Part shown: positions 19,901 to 27,584 of the stretch, piece by piece
Numbering within the stretch: position 1 is the stretch's first letter
How the letters are laid out: each line of letters begins with the position of its first letter
DNA from: an uncultured Lachnospiraceae bacterium
Lineage (GTDB): Bacteria; Bacillota; Clostridia; Lachnospirales; Lachnospiraceae
DNA: 64,000 nt
Direction: 5' to 3'
Assembly: GCA_934432595.1 (NCBI GenBank)
Contig: CAKRYR010000010.1
Coordinates: 22,837-86,836 of the forward strand
The notes under the pieces: model-generated
What the model was told of the DNA's origin: nothing
The model's database searches: none
The model's input: only the letters and a program-made list of their open reading frames with translations
Made by a program: the position numbers and the translations under genes

Positions 19901-22900
19901 TTCTCAGTATTTTTTAATGAAGTGTCTAACTCAATTTTTTTAGTTTTACCACCTATAGTATACAACGTAAATACCGCTTTACTTGGTCTTATTCCTTTAA
20001 CATTACCACTATCTTGCCATTGTTGTTTAATTACTATATCAACAAATTCCTTACGTGTATTCTCTACCTTAACCGACATTACGTCTAATTTTCCATCCTT
20101 AGGAATTAATACTTTTCTAGTTATTAATACATCATATTGAAATCTATCTGTTGTTAACGTATGTTTTTCCTTCTTAGTATATTGTTCACCTGTTTCTTTA
20201 CCATTTTCCATAATTGGTTCTACTGTAGGTTCTGATGTATATTCTTTATCTGGTTCTGATGTATATTTTTTTCCATCATCACCCACCAAAACTTCCCTAA
20301 TCGTAGAATCTTTATATTCCATATGTTTAGGACTTTTTACAGCCATTTGATTATTCCAGAATTTTAAAGCATTCAATTCTACCTCTACATCATTAGTACC
20401 ATCTGGAACTAATGTCATCTCTGGTGTTGGTGTTGGTTCTGGCTTTGACGTCTCTGTTGGTTCTAAAGTTCCTGTTACTTCTGATGCCTCTGTTGGTTCT
20501 ACTGTTATTGGGGCTTGTGATGTATCTATATTTGCCGTTGGCGTCGCAGTTGGCTTTGGTGTTGGTGTTGGCTCTGGCGTTGGCGTAACAACAGGAACCC
20601 ACGTATATTCTGGTGTACTTATCTTTATTTTTACATTATATCTATTAAGTACATCTCCATCATCATTCCATAACTTACCAGCTGTAACCAAATGACCTGG
20701 GACATCTCGTCTCATATTAGTTAACACTGTTCCTTGATCCGTATTATTATATGCTATGATCCAAGAATCCCCCCCGTTACTATTATTTGCATCATGAATT
20801 GTATAATTAATAGCATAACCTTCATCAGTATATTGTGGCAAACCTGGTATTTCCTTTACAATCCAATCCCCTGTCTCATTAGTATAATCAAATGTTTTAC
20901 ATGATGATTCCTTTCCATCCTTAGCTAAATTATAAAGATAACCCTTACCATTAGTATCCATTACAATTTTATACTTAAATTCCTTCTTATCAACTGATAT
21001 TCCAGTTAAATATGATGTTTGTTTTACAGGTGTTACTCCATCCCAAATTGTTACAAATGTGTACTTTTTCTCCGTAACAATCGTATTCTCAACATTACAT
21101 ACATATGATTTAACATTCTCATATTTTATAGATGAACCGACTTCCTCTAATGAGCTACATTTTCCTTCATAATCATTTTTTATTTCTTTATCTTCATTAG
21201 TTTCTTCTCCATATTGATTTATTACTTTAGCATGCCCTTTTATTGAAAACTTTAAAGAACAATTATCGTTACTATCATAATCTAATTTCACATTTCCATC
21301 TTTTTCTGTATTTATACCAGCCTCAATTACTTTTTTATCCTCATATTTTTTTCCGTTACTATCATAAGGATTAATCAATACTTCTACTGTTCCTCTTGTT
21401 TTTAACACACCAAAATCTGTAATTTCTGCCTTTTCATCATTTAATGGTGTAATCTCACTATATGTATTAGATAAATGGCTCTTTCCAAGTATCTTAAATT
21501 CTACCTTAGCTCCTTCTAAATCACTCATTGCAGAAGCCGCATTCCATATTTTATTTATTTTAACACTTATCTTTCCTTTTCTTGTACTAGTTATAGTTCC
21601 GCCATTATCAATAAAACCTGTTACCCTAGACTTTTCATCTTTACTTGTATTTTCAAGTTGTATTCTACTATCTCTCACACTAAAAGCAGACTCATAGTAA
21701 GAGCCCTCTTTATCATCTGTTAATTCATCCATACTCTCCATTATAAAGTATATATATTCATTACCTTCTTCATCATATTTGGGAATACAATAATTATCTG
21801 CTAAATTTTTTATAGTAGATTTATCAAATTTTATCTCCTCAACATTAACATTTCCTGCTTCTTGTGCCGTTTTGTCAGATGTTTTTAAAATATAAGATAA
21901 TATTATATCTTCTCCACTATTATCTTTAGCTATAACTCTAGCAGATTTTGCTATATCTATAGTAAAATCATTTGAATTCTTCTTTGCATATCTCCATAAA
22001 GTAACTCTTGTCTTTGGTCTCTTCACATTTGAATCATCTTTCCACACTTTTGTTGATTTAAAAACATATTTACTATCAGAAGTATGTATAATTAATTGTC
22101 CATCATAACATCTATCTGATACTGTCTCTGTTGCACCTTTATTATAATAGCTTACCTTGTATTCATCAGCACCAGTATAGCCATTCTTTTTAATCGTCTT
22201 TATCTTCTTAGTTACTTTTCCTGTATCATCTAGCTCTCCTTCGATTAATACATAAGTAATCTTATTATTGTACTTATCATATTGTGGTAAATCCTTTTTT
22301 ATCTCCAATTCCCATCTATTTTTACTACTTATAATATTTTTTTCATCTGAATTAAGAACAACTTCAGAATATTTATTACCAACACAACTATATAATTTTA
22401 GGTTTTCTTTCACCTGATTTATTGTTGGACGAATAGTATCAACTTTATCTCCATTATCAAGCCATAAAAGTGTAGCACTAAATTTTCCTTTCAATGTATT
22501 ATAAAAAATACTATCCTTTGAATCATATTCATACATATATGCTGTATTATTAGTTGTCTGCACTACCTTATAATATATCTCTTTTCCATCTATAGTTGTA
22601 TTTGGTAGATTTTCATAATAATATGACTTTATATTATCATCCTTTACTATGCCTTCTTTAACTTCTATATATTCAGGCACACTTATAAGACCTAACTTTG
22701 CTATATTGCTACTTGTAATATCTTGATATGTTTTATCATCAATAGAATACTGTAGCTTAAAACTTGGCTTAGGTCTCTTGTCATTATAGTTATCTATCCA
22801 CTTAACCTTCCATTCGACTTTTTTATTCTGTGCAGCATTTTGTATAAATACATTATATTGCTTAACTGTATTTGATGCTTGAACAGAATTAAGTTTAAAG

Positions 22901-23712
22901 GAATTTAATGGCTTAACATTTTGTTGTAAACTAACCTCCCCACCACTATGCTTATATGATAAATTATATGACACTAATGTATAATTCTTTTTATCGTTCT
23001 GAGATACTAAACAATCTAAACCTATAGGAACGTTAACTGTTGAACCACTTTTATCTGAATTTGATACACGCACTGTTTTCTGGGCACTCCTATTTTCTAA
23101 TGAATTTGTTACTTTTACATTCACATCAAAAGAAGTAGATGTATTCTCTTCTCCTATTACTCCAGTTTTAATATTTAAAGGCACAGTGATAGGCTGTAAT
23201 ATCATATTACTATCACCACTAGCTGCACCAGTAGTTTTATCAAATGTAATTTTGGAACTTGACACATTATTATAGAAATTAACTCCATTAACTTGGACTT
23301 GACAATAATTAACATGGGCTATACCTCTACCAAAAGAAAATGTTTTTGGTATATTGCTTATTGTAAATTTACCACCACCATTACCATCATGAATAAATTG
23401 CAAATGATAATTTCCATCTGCATTAGTAGATTGTAGATCTTTAGTTGCAGATAAACCATCACCATCGTCAAATTCAATTTGCATAAATAGTTTCATTTTT
23501 GAATAATCAAAAGTCAGTGGCCTGATTGCATCTTTCCAATCATCCTTTCCACTGTATCTAATAATTCCTTCAATTGTATATGTATCGGGTGTTGCAGCTT
23601 CAGCTACCATTACCCAATCTACACTGCTAAATAATTGAAATATCATAATTGCGGTCAATAATAATGCAACTATATTTTTTGTCTTCCTATTTGATAAAAC
23701 TAACCTTATCAT
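13924..23712 (-). CDS. Giant Cna-B repeat surface protein (3262 aa)
   Basis: Very large secreted protein. Signal peptide: basic start, hydrophobic IVALLLTAIMIFQLF, cleavage near AEAA (residue ~40). Residues ~50-280 form an unassigned N-terminal domain. From ~290 to ~2550 there are about sixteen Cna-B-like domains, each opening with a motif like VTKKWxD, later RPxxVxxxLYR and often a Glu strand such as YYVQE or YVVKE. Around 1030-1090 a Thr/Pro/Glu-rich linker interrupts the array. From ~2600 to ~3110 follow about four SpaA/prealbumin-like domains (LKKYDAVNNKGLQGTKFILY; LSFSKQD..LDGVKFELY; FKKLGLNNKQLKGGSFKI). The last ~150 residues are unassigned. Cna-B domains commonly carry Lys-Asn isopeptide bonds; whether each does here is untested. 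No LPxTG-like signal, final membrane helix or S-layer module is seen. AGGGAGG supports the start. Probably an adhesin or stalk. Confidence 0.85.
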   Translation of the reverse strand: MIRLVLSNRKTKNIVALLLTAIMIFQLFSSVDWVMVAEAATPDTYTIEGIIRYSGKDDWKDAIRPLTFDYSKMKLFMQIEFDDGDGLSATKDLQSTNADGNYHLQFIHDGNGGGKFTISNIPKTFSFGRGIAHVNYCQVQVNGVNFYNNVSSSKITFDKTTGAASGDSNMILQPITVPLNIKTGVIGEENTSTSFDVNVKVTNSLENRSAQKTVRVSNSDKSGSTVNVPIGLDCLVSQNDKKNYTLVSYNLSYKHSGGEVSLQQNVKPLNSFKLNSVQASNTVKQYNVFIQNAAQNKKVEWKVKWIDNYNDKRPKPSFKLQYSIDDKTYQDITSSNIAKLGLISVPEYIEVKEGIVKDDNIKSYYYENLPNTTIDGKEIYYKVVQTTNNTAYMYEYDSKDSIFYNTLKGKFSATLLWLDNGDKVDTIRPTINQVKENLKLYSCVGNKYSEVVLNSDEKNIISSKNRWELEIKKDLPQYDKYNNKITYVLIEGELDDTGKVTKKIKTIKKNGYTGADEYKVSYYNKGATETVSDRCYDGQLIIHTSDSKYVFKSTKVWKDDSNVKRPKTRVTLWRYAKKNSNDFTIDIAKSARVIAKDNSGEDIILSYILKTSDKTAQEAGNVNVEEIKFDKSTIKNLADNYCIPKYDEEGNEYIYFIMESMDELTDDKEGSYYESAFSVRDSRIQLENTSKDEKSRVTGFIDNGGTITSTRKGKISVKINKIWNAASAMSDLEGAKVEFKILGKSHLSNTYSEITPLNDEKAEITDFGVLKTRGTVEVLINPYDSNGKKYEDKKVIEAGINTEKDGNVKLDYDSNDNCSLKFSIKGHAKVINQYGEETNEDKEIKNDYEGKCSSLEEVGSSIKYENVKSYVCNVENTIVTEKKYTFVTIWDGVTPVKQTSYLTGISVDKKEFKYKIVMDTNGKGYLYNLAKDGKESSCKTFDYTNETGDWIVKEIPGLPQYTDEGYAINYTIHDANNSNGGDSWIIAYNNTDQGTVLTNMRRDVPGHLVTAGKLWNDDGDVLNRYNVKIKISTPEYTWVPVVTPTPEPTPTPKPTATPTANIDTSQAPITVEPTEASEVTGTLEPTETSKPEPTPTPEMTLVPDGTNDVEVELNALKFWNNQMAVKSPKHMEYKDSTIREVLVGDDGKKYTSEPDKEYTSEPTVEPIMENGKETGEQYTKKEKHTLTTDRFQYDVLITRKVLIPKDGKLDVMSVKVENTRKEFVDIVIKQQWQDSGNVKGIRPSKAVFTLYTIGGKTKKIELDTSLKNTENSNFAVEDENGICTWTYTIKRQPKFDENGLLYKYTIKELPKLYKADGTTEIKYSTDGGDYTGTINYKYTKYNGKENLKHNDSIEYTCLCKLKSKIDFVVYQQWKDEAIGNNTRPDIYLSLYRYVNNTAGPAAPTPIDEYANQVWEEAGKDNDYNWKITFKNLDKYDAFGKEYVYYVTEKLNNADKESSESNTGFKYITSYENKDPYSTTTDKVYANGKIVNLLNDTIEIKGEKIWKNIAGFELADLPVPIVKLYRKEAGTSDNGHLINTFELKGGATQYKFVDDDAGNPLQKYDDYGRAYTYYLQENKENISTAGKCEEGELYKVSYVNNSIVNEFNIDSNRRSIVVTKKWDMSDVPDEEQSQVQYPEVKINLYRYIGVVHDKTTEDEPRDISKMEFVEARVIKPEDIQGKYNKVKFEDLLIYSPRGDRYHYYVQEEKINGYSVSYTGDQNTKANGTQGIYIKDVKKIIGTTGAEKDNITKVKITNKYDPAAKNTVTGIKAWNDYKNFYKLRPESISLELYRYTNSEPGYNNGIARYQVSFEEENATGLDKNKKRYISWGSVQSNNVEWYYEIHNLAQYAPNGQPYIYVVKEVLAKDSDYCVDHSEVSSGIYDNKVVNMTTITNSLNGTCEVKKHWIDGDNKYKFRPKSVTMKLQRRVKGEDAKWADVADPKDPSKVVTKVLNKVNVVANTKDNTWRYVFVNLPSKIMVDTDGDNTPDTKKEVEYQCVETHIGKTPFREGSNEIGAYVMSVNSNDNNVTEIVNSMRTTDITINVNWDDVKNYYQTRLGKVYVKLEATDQVEGKHPDASTKWTQVTDIDGKPIVLEINSSNATTDANGNTVWKKKFDSLPLERIGKSDEETSVALHYRAVLCTVQDSYYKHPQNVSVINSGSGYKIYARKTYHNYDDVSKYDTTAWSCSADSKANYMDLDLRMITNEIANKDDSKNRVYLVEAEKKWCKDDTASYYAVDIELRKSNNGGVSYTSYPSKLTKRIKKDGPAVSWMEMPAYDENGKDLTYKLYEITTNAWYKCHTDIVTSDAEPGKMDKYTFTNVQQLDYTMKKKWSNNDRVLPTNIRQFRAKFKLQQKIGDDETWEDSLDDKGVLREREMYVNNRDNASTSSMIYQKIPKYTLDNKRIYYRAVETKVNNVDQAINKAYTMLNADLEEGGTVYTDNNYTEVTNTLRTVSLNITMNWDDDNNHDNVRPTTAQTKKFNIDVYADYGRGFVKLSPSFYNLKWDTSTANVWKATLINMPKYTYDGKTMIKYKVVQSAVPPRYFVTETPDIPTFDDATHEYDYSLSNTLNLLVKLKKYDAVNNKGLQGTKFILYKREFNRQGYVDTAVENMTADKNGNISFEVQKLGLYRLVETKAVRGYVDKLDIYGEPDYEDGYSFECAFNVDNENLRQTVNINNTNSVEGRGIYESKSVLNKANRFTTASEPTLTPAAAVVPEIGVESGWGSLITANGLVNKRKLGELSFSKQDDVTKTMLDGVKFELYKYANEDGTGAKKYVGDIITGNDYVCSTSGTLTVSSTGKNREKGNVHISKLPWGKYTLKEVKALPGYALPTSEYSFVVNASTVNDTTHLNENIYIQYNGKVMTNNVLPNIKTRFDFKKLGLNNKQLKGGSFKIVSNDKDSITQSFWNVITDDISLRVKDLKPNVTVYGLPVGSYRIIETDAPYGYKYTSDVVFSIDQCGNVKNSKGTILGDKVVKMVDESIDIKIINVDEDFVKPINGSTFELTGKFATNDGSEVTDVETRSCKITSLEWFIRENILPTVKDTPSNIYKLKQTNVPAAYEYQPQEVYFKIDENYNIVLTDENGNTPSAELQEAYDIFIKVDNSDVPSIIFENLRIPKNDIYIENGEDYVDELGNIICKIFYAYDTNRYDVRLGEPIRFYIDKTNLGLLDFAVTTSKNVKDTSSYVDSKYIKIYGPDGERVQAVNNKYNLKENVYYTMYIDSELIKDCETGSKMLYLYSHMPRKDDTEAVYIVRRTAFPRN

Positions 23713-24219
23713 ATAAAGCCTCCCTAAAAAACTATACGTTATTATATAATAATGTTGCCTATCCCTCTTTTAACTTTCCGCTTTTAAATATCCAATTTTT
23801 CACTTTATATTTAAATGAGATTTACTATGAATATAATAATTTAGAAGTTATTTATCCTCAAAACAACGCGATATTGTTAGAAAATAACAACACCTAGATA
23901 ATACACCTCATAAATTTTATACTCCATTTAAATCCTCATATTTTCTCCTATTACTATATTATACACCAAATTTTCTTTTTTGTACACCTTTCCCACATAT
24001 GTATCTCACCTATCTCACACATTGGTAACAGTTAAACCAGTGATTTTGGATTACGCACGTTATTTTTCATATATCGACAAGTTTTTGTAATACTTTATAG
24101 CTTTTTTAAATTTTTTCTAAATTTTTTATTTATATTGACAAAAATATAACAATCTCTATTTATCCCCTAAAACCCAAGTAAAATCAGGATTTTTCCTTTT
24201 ATTTCCAGTTATCTTAGCG
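23713..24219. other. Gene-free stretch upstream of the giant gene and pflB
   Basis: Divergent intergenic DNA, very AT-rich. It holds the palindrome-like run CGTTATTATATAATAATG near 23738-23755, close to where the giant gene's transcript should begin, and a possible upstream promoter TTGACA (24135-24140) / TATTTA (24157-24162) reading toward pflB. No coding segment was found. Confidence 0.5.
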
Positions 24220-24248
24220 TTGACTAATTCAATATTTATATCTATAAT
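24220..24248 (+). promoter_or_regulatory. Main promoter of the pfl operon
   Basis: TTGACT (24220-24225), 17-base spacer, consensus TATAAT (24243-24248). The leader would be about 77 nt. Confidence 0.7.
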
Positions 24249-24257
24249 TTATATGGT

Positions 24258-24280
24258 TCTTATTGTAACTTTCAATAAGA
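24258..24280. promoter_or_regulatory. Inverted repeat at the pfl transcription start
   Basis: TCTTATTG, seven-base centre, CAATAAGA: perfect 8-bp arms starting about three bases after the predicted start point. This is a classic operator position, so repression or redox control of pfl is plausible; the pattern does not match a regulator site I can name with confidence. Confidence 0.45.
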
Positions 24281-24331
24281 TAATATATTTAGGATTAGTT
24301 ATTTATAATAATTTGGAAGGGGATAAATTAA

Positions 24332-26431
24332 ATGAGAGAAGAATGGTCAGGTTTTAAACCTGGTAATTGGTCTGAGGACACTACTGTAAATGTACGTGAC
24401 TTCATCCAATTGAACTACACACCTTATGAAGGTGACGATAGTTTCTTAGCAAAACCAACAGAAGCAACTAAGAAACTAAGTGCTGAAATGGAAGCACTAT
24501 TTAAAAAAGAGCGTGAAGCAGGTGGGATCCTTGACATGGATACAGAAGTTGTTACAACTTTAACATCACACGGTCCAGGATATATTGATAAAGATTTAGA
24601 ACAAATCGTAGGTCTACAAACAGACAAACCTTTAAAACGTCCTTTACATGTATTTGGCGGAATTCGTATGGCTCAAAATGCTTGTACTGAAAATGGCTAC
24701 CATGTAGATGACAAAGTATCAGAAATTTTCACAAAATACAGAAAAACTCATAATCAAGGTGTATTTGATGTATATACTCCTGAGATGAGACTAGCAAGAA
24801 AATCAGCTATAATAACTGGTCTTCCAGATGCTTATGGTCGTGGTCGTATCATAGGTGACTACAGACGTGTTGCATTATATGGTACAGATTGGCTAATAGC
24901 AGATAAAGAAAATCAAAAGAAGAGTACCGAAGGTACTATGACAGAAGAAGTTATACGCCTTAGAGAAGAGCTTACAGAACAAATTAGAGCACTTAATGAC
25001 CTTGCAGAACTAGGCCGTATCTATGGTTTTGATATTACTAAACCAGCTTCTAATGCTAAAGAAGCAATCCAATGGTTATACTTTGGATATTTAGCAGCTG
25101 TTAAAGACCAAAACGGTGCTGCAATGAGTTTAGGTAGAACATCAACTTTTATTGATATCTACATTCAACGTGATTTAAACAATGGAATTATTACCGAAGA
25201 TAAAGCTCAAGAATATATTGATCATTTTATTATGAAACTTAGAATGATTAAATTTGCTAGAACTCCAGAGTATAATGCACTATTCTCAGGAGATCCAACT
25301 TGGGTAACTGAGTCAATCGGTGGTATGGGACTTGATGGAAGAACACTTGTAACTAAGACGTCTTTCCGTTATTTACACACTTTAACTAATCTAGGTCCCG
25401 CACCAGAGCCAAATATGACTGTTTTATGGTCATCTAGCTTGCCAGAAAATTTCAAACGTTTCTGTGCTAAGATATCGATACAGACTTCTTCAATTCAATA
25501 CGAAAATGATACTATGATGAGACAAACTCATGGAGATGATTATGCAATAGCATGTTGTGTATCTTCAATGAGAGTAGGTAAAGAAATGCAGTTCTTCGGA
25601 GCTAGAGCAAATCTTGCAAAATGTCTATTATATGCTATCAACGGTGGTGTTGACGAACGTCTTAAGATTCAAGTAGGTCCAAAGTACAGACCAGTTGAAG
25701 GTGACTATCTTGACTTTGATGACGTTATGGAAAAATATGATGCAATGATGGATTGGCTTGCTGAATTATATGTTAACACTTTAAATGTAATTCACTATAT
25801 GCATGATAAATATTCATATGAAAAGATACAAATGGCTCTTCATGATAGAGATGTTAAGCGTTACTTCGCAACAGGTATTGCAGGTTTATCTGTCGTAGCA
25901 GATTCTCTTTCAGCAATTAAATATGCTAAAGTAAAAGTAAAACGTGATGAAGATGGTATTGTAACAGATTATATAGTTGAAGGAGATTTCCCTAAATACG
26001 GTAATAATGATGACAGAGTAGATTCACTTGCTGTTAACTTAGTTAACACATTTATGGATAAAGTTAGAAAACATCATACTTACAGAAATAGTATACCTAC
26101 TACTTCTATCCTTACTATTACATCAAATGTTGTATATGGTAAGAAAACAGGTAATACTCCTGATGGTCGTTTAATGGGAGAGCCACTTGCTCCTGGTGCA
26201 AATCCAATGCATAGAAGAGATACTCATGGTGCTGTTGCATCACTAGCATCTGTAGCTAAACTTCCATTTAAAAATGCACAAGATGGTATTTCTAATACAT
26301 TCTCTATCATACCTAATGCTTTAGGTAAAGATACTATATTATTTAGTGGAGAATTAGATTTAGATGCTATGGCTGACTGTAACAACAAAGCATGTAGAGT
26401 TCCAACTTTACATGTAGGTTTTGATGATTAA
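24332..26431 (+). CDS. pflB: Pyruvate formate-lyase catalytic chain, lacking the glycyl-radical domain
   Basis: 699 residues, against roughly 740-760 for ordinary PflB. Enzyme of mixed-acid fermentation: pyruvate + CoA to acetyl-CoA + formate, cytoplasmic, strictly anaerobic. The catalytic Cys408-Cys409 pair is in IACCVSSM, followed by the well-conserved QFFGARANLAKCLLYAINGG. Sequence stays canonical up to SNTFSIIPNALGKD and then diverges into a unique tail ending CRVPTLHVGFDD and a stop. The RVSGY glycyl-radical segment is absent here and is encoded by the next gene. The short tail contains three extra cysteines. GGAAGGGG precedes the ATG. It heads the operon pflB, radical chain, pflA. The family call is certain; that this chain is active only with the partner is inference. 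Confidence 0.95.
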   Translation: MREEWSGFKPGNWSEDTTVNVRDFIQLNYTPYEGDDSFLAKPTEATKKLSAEMEALFKKEREAGGILDMDTEVVTTLTSHGPGYIDKDLEQIVGLQTDKPLKRPLHVFGGIRMAQNACTENGYHVDDKVSEIFTKYRKTHNQGVFDVYTPEMRLARKSAIITGLPDAYGRGRIIGDYRRVALYGTDWLIADKENQKKSTEGTMTEEVIRLREELTEQIRALNDLAELGRIYGFDITKPASNAKEAIQWLYFGYLAAVKDQNGAAMSLGRTSTFIDIYIQRDLNNGIITEDKAQEYIDHFIMKLRMIKFARTPEYNALFSGDPTWVTESIGGMGLDGRTLVTKTSFRYLHTLTNLGPAPEPNMTVLWSSSLPENFKRFCAKISIQTSSIQYENDTMMRQTHGDDYAIACCVSSMRVGKEMQFFGARANLAKCLLYAINGGVDERLKIQVGPKYRPVEGDYLDFDDVMEKYDAMMDWLAELYVNTLNVIHYMHDKYSYEKIQMALHDRDVKRYFATGIAGLSVVADSLSAIKYAKVKVKRDEDGIVTDYIVEGDFPKYGNNDDRVDSLAVNLVNTFMDKVRKHHTYRNSIPTTSILTITSNVVYGKKTGNTPDGRLMGEPLAPGANPMHRRDTHGAVASLASVAKLPFKNAQDGISNTFSIIPNALGKDTILFSGELDLDAMADCNNKACRVPTLHVGFDD

Positions 26432-26454
26432 TTAAATATAAGGAGGATAACAAT

Positions 26455-26691
26455 ATGTCAAATCAACAAGTAGACAATTTAGTTTCATTATTAGATGGAT
26501 ATACTGAGCAAGGTGGACATCACCTAAATGTAAATGTATTTTCAAAAGAAACTTTACTAGATGCACAAAAGCATCCAGAAAAATATCCACAACTTACTGT
26601 ACGTGTATCAGGATATGCGGTTAACTTTATTAAATTAACAAAAGAGCAACAAGATGATGTTATTTCACGTACTTTCCATAATAGCCTATAA
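26455..26691 (+). CDS. grcA: Stand-alone glycyl-radical chain of pyruvate formate-lyase (GrcA-like)
   Basis: 78 residues that correspond to the C-terminal domain of ordinary PflB: NLVSLLDGY, HHLNVNVF, LLDAQKHPEKYPQLTVRVSGYAV and the ending TKEQQDDVISRTFHNSL. Gly53 in RVSGYAV is the expected radical residue. The protein has its own SD (AAGGAGG, seven to eight bases before the ATG) and begins 23 bases after the pflB stop, in another frame. E. coli GrcA/YfiD is a spare domain that rescues oxygen-cleaved PflB; here the large chain has no such domain of its own, so this chain looks obligatory rather than spare. The symbol is by domain similarity. PflA, encoded next, should install the radical. Confidence 0.93.
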   Translation: MSNQQVDNLVSLLDGYTEQGGHHLNVNVFSKETLLDAQKHPEKYPQLTVRVSGYAVNFIKLTKEQQDDVISRTFHNSL

Positions 26692-26721
26692 TTTTCTATT
26701 AAATGAAAAGGGGTAAAAATT

Positions 26722-27498
26722 ATGGTAGGTTATATACATTCAATAGAAACTTGTGGAACAGTGGATGGCCCTGGTCTTAGATATGTTGTATTTATGCAGG
26801 GTTGTCCTATGAGATGTATGTATTGCCATAATCCAGATACTTGGATATTTGGTAATGATAGTAACTGTAAAGTAATGAATGTTAATGACATACTTGAAGA
26901 TTATAGTAAATGTTCTCATTTTTTTCAAAATGGTGGTATTACTGTAACTGGTGGTGAACCACTTCTTCAAATAGAATTCGTAATTGAATTATTTACAGAA
27001 GCAAAAAAACGAGGCATTCATACTTGTGTAGATACATCTGGTATAACTTTTAATCCAGATAGCGAAGCCAAAATAGAATTATTTAACAAATTATTGGCAG
27101 TTACAAACTTATTTCTAGTTGACATTAAACATATAGATAATAACGAGCATATTAAACTCACATCAAAATCCAATAAAAATATACTTAAATTTATGGATTA
27201 TCTATATGAAAATAAACAAGATATTTGGATAAGACATGTTGTTGTACCGGGATTTACTCTTAATGAAAAATATCTATACCAATTAGGATATTTTCTCGGA
27301 CATTATAGAAATATTAAAGCTCTTGATGTGATACCATATCATAATATGGCTATTAATAAATATAAAAATTTACACATACAATATTCTCTAGAAGATACAC
27401 CTGTTCCAACATCTGAAGAAATGATTTTTGCAAGAAATACACTTATGCAAGGAATCAAAGATAGATTAACAGCAGATAATAATTCTAATAATATATAA
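26722..27498 (+). CDS. pflA: Pyruvate formate-lyase activating enzyme (radical SAM)
   Basis: 258 residues. Radical-SAM enzyme that uses a [4Fe-4S] cluster and SAM to abstract hydrogen from the glycine of the PFL radical domain. Cluster motif CxxxCxxC is GCPMRCMYCHNP with Cys28, Cys32, Cys35; the SAM-binding GGE motif is TVTGGEPLLQ. The N-terminus GYIHSIETCGTVDGPGLRYV is typical of PflA. AAAAGGGG lies before the ATG at 26722. Third gene of the pfl operon, 30 bases after the radical chain. Because the substrate is here a separate 78-residue protein, its docking surface may differ from that of PflA acting on full-length PflB, but nothing in the sequence proves this. Confidence 0.96.
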   Translation: MVGYIHSIETCGTVDGPGLRYVVFMQGCPMRCMYCHNPDTWIFGNDSNCKVMNVNDILEDYSKCSHFFQNGGITVTGGEPLLQIEFVIELFTEAKKRGIHTCVDTSGITFNPDSEAKIELFNKLLAVTNLFLVDIKHIDNNEHIKLTSKSNKNILKFMDYLYENKQDIWIRHVVVPGFTLNEKYLYQLGYFLGHYRNIKALDVIPYHNMAINKYKNLHIQYSLEDTPVPTSEEMIFARNTLMQGIKDRLTADNNSNNI

Positions 27499-27545
27499 AT
27501 AGGAAAGCAAGTAACTTTATGTTATTTGCTTTCCTATTTATTATT
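27497..27545 (+). terminator. Terminator of the pfl operon
   Basis: Arms AAATAGGAAAGCAA (27497-27510) and its complement (27526-27539) with a partly paired centre; the stem begins at the pflA stop codon. Confidence 0.85.
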
Positions 27546-27584
27546 ACTGCTATACTATCAAAAATTCTATACCAATTTATCTGT

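Noticed and set aside
24035..24070. Binding site for a known redox regulator upstream of pfl
   Set aside because: No sequence close enough to the Rex or Fnr consensus could be found in this stretch.
26425..26460. Simple frameshift or sequencing error as cause of the two PFL reading frames
   Set aside because: The small gene has a well-placed AAGGAGG and ATG, the large gene has a unique tail beyond the conserved core, and the small-chain frame meets a stop at 26425-26427; a single indel would have to fall in a few bases and would give a non-family linker.
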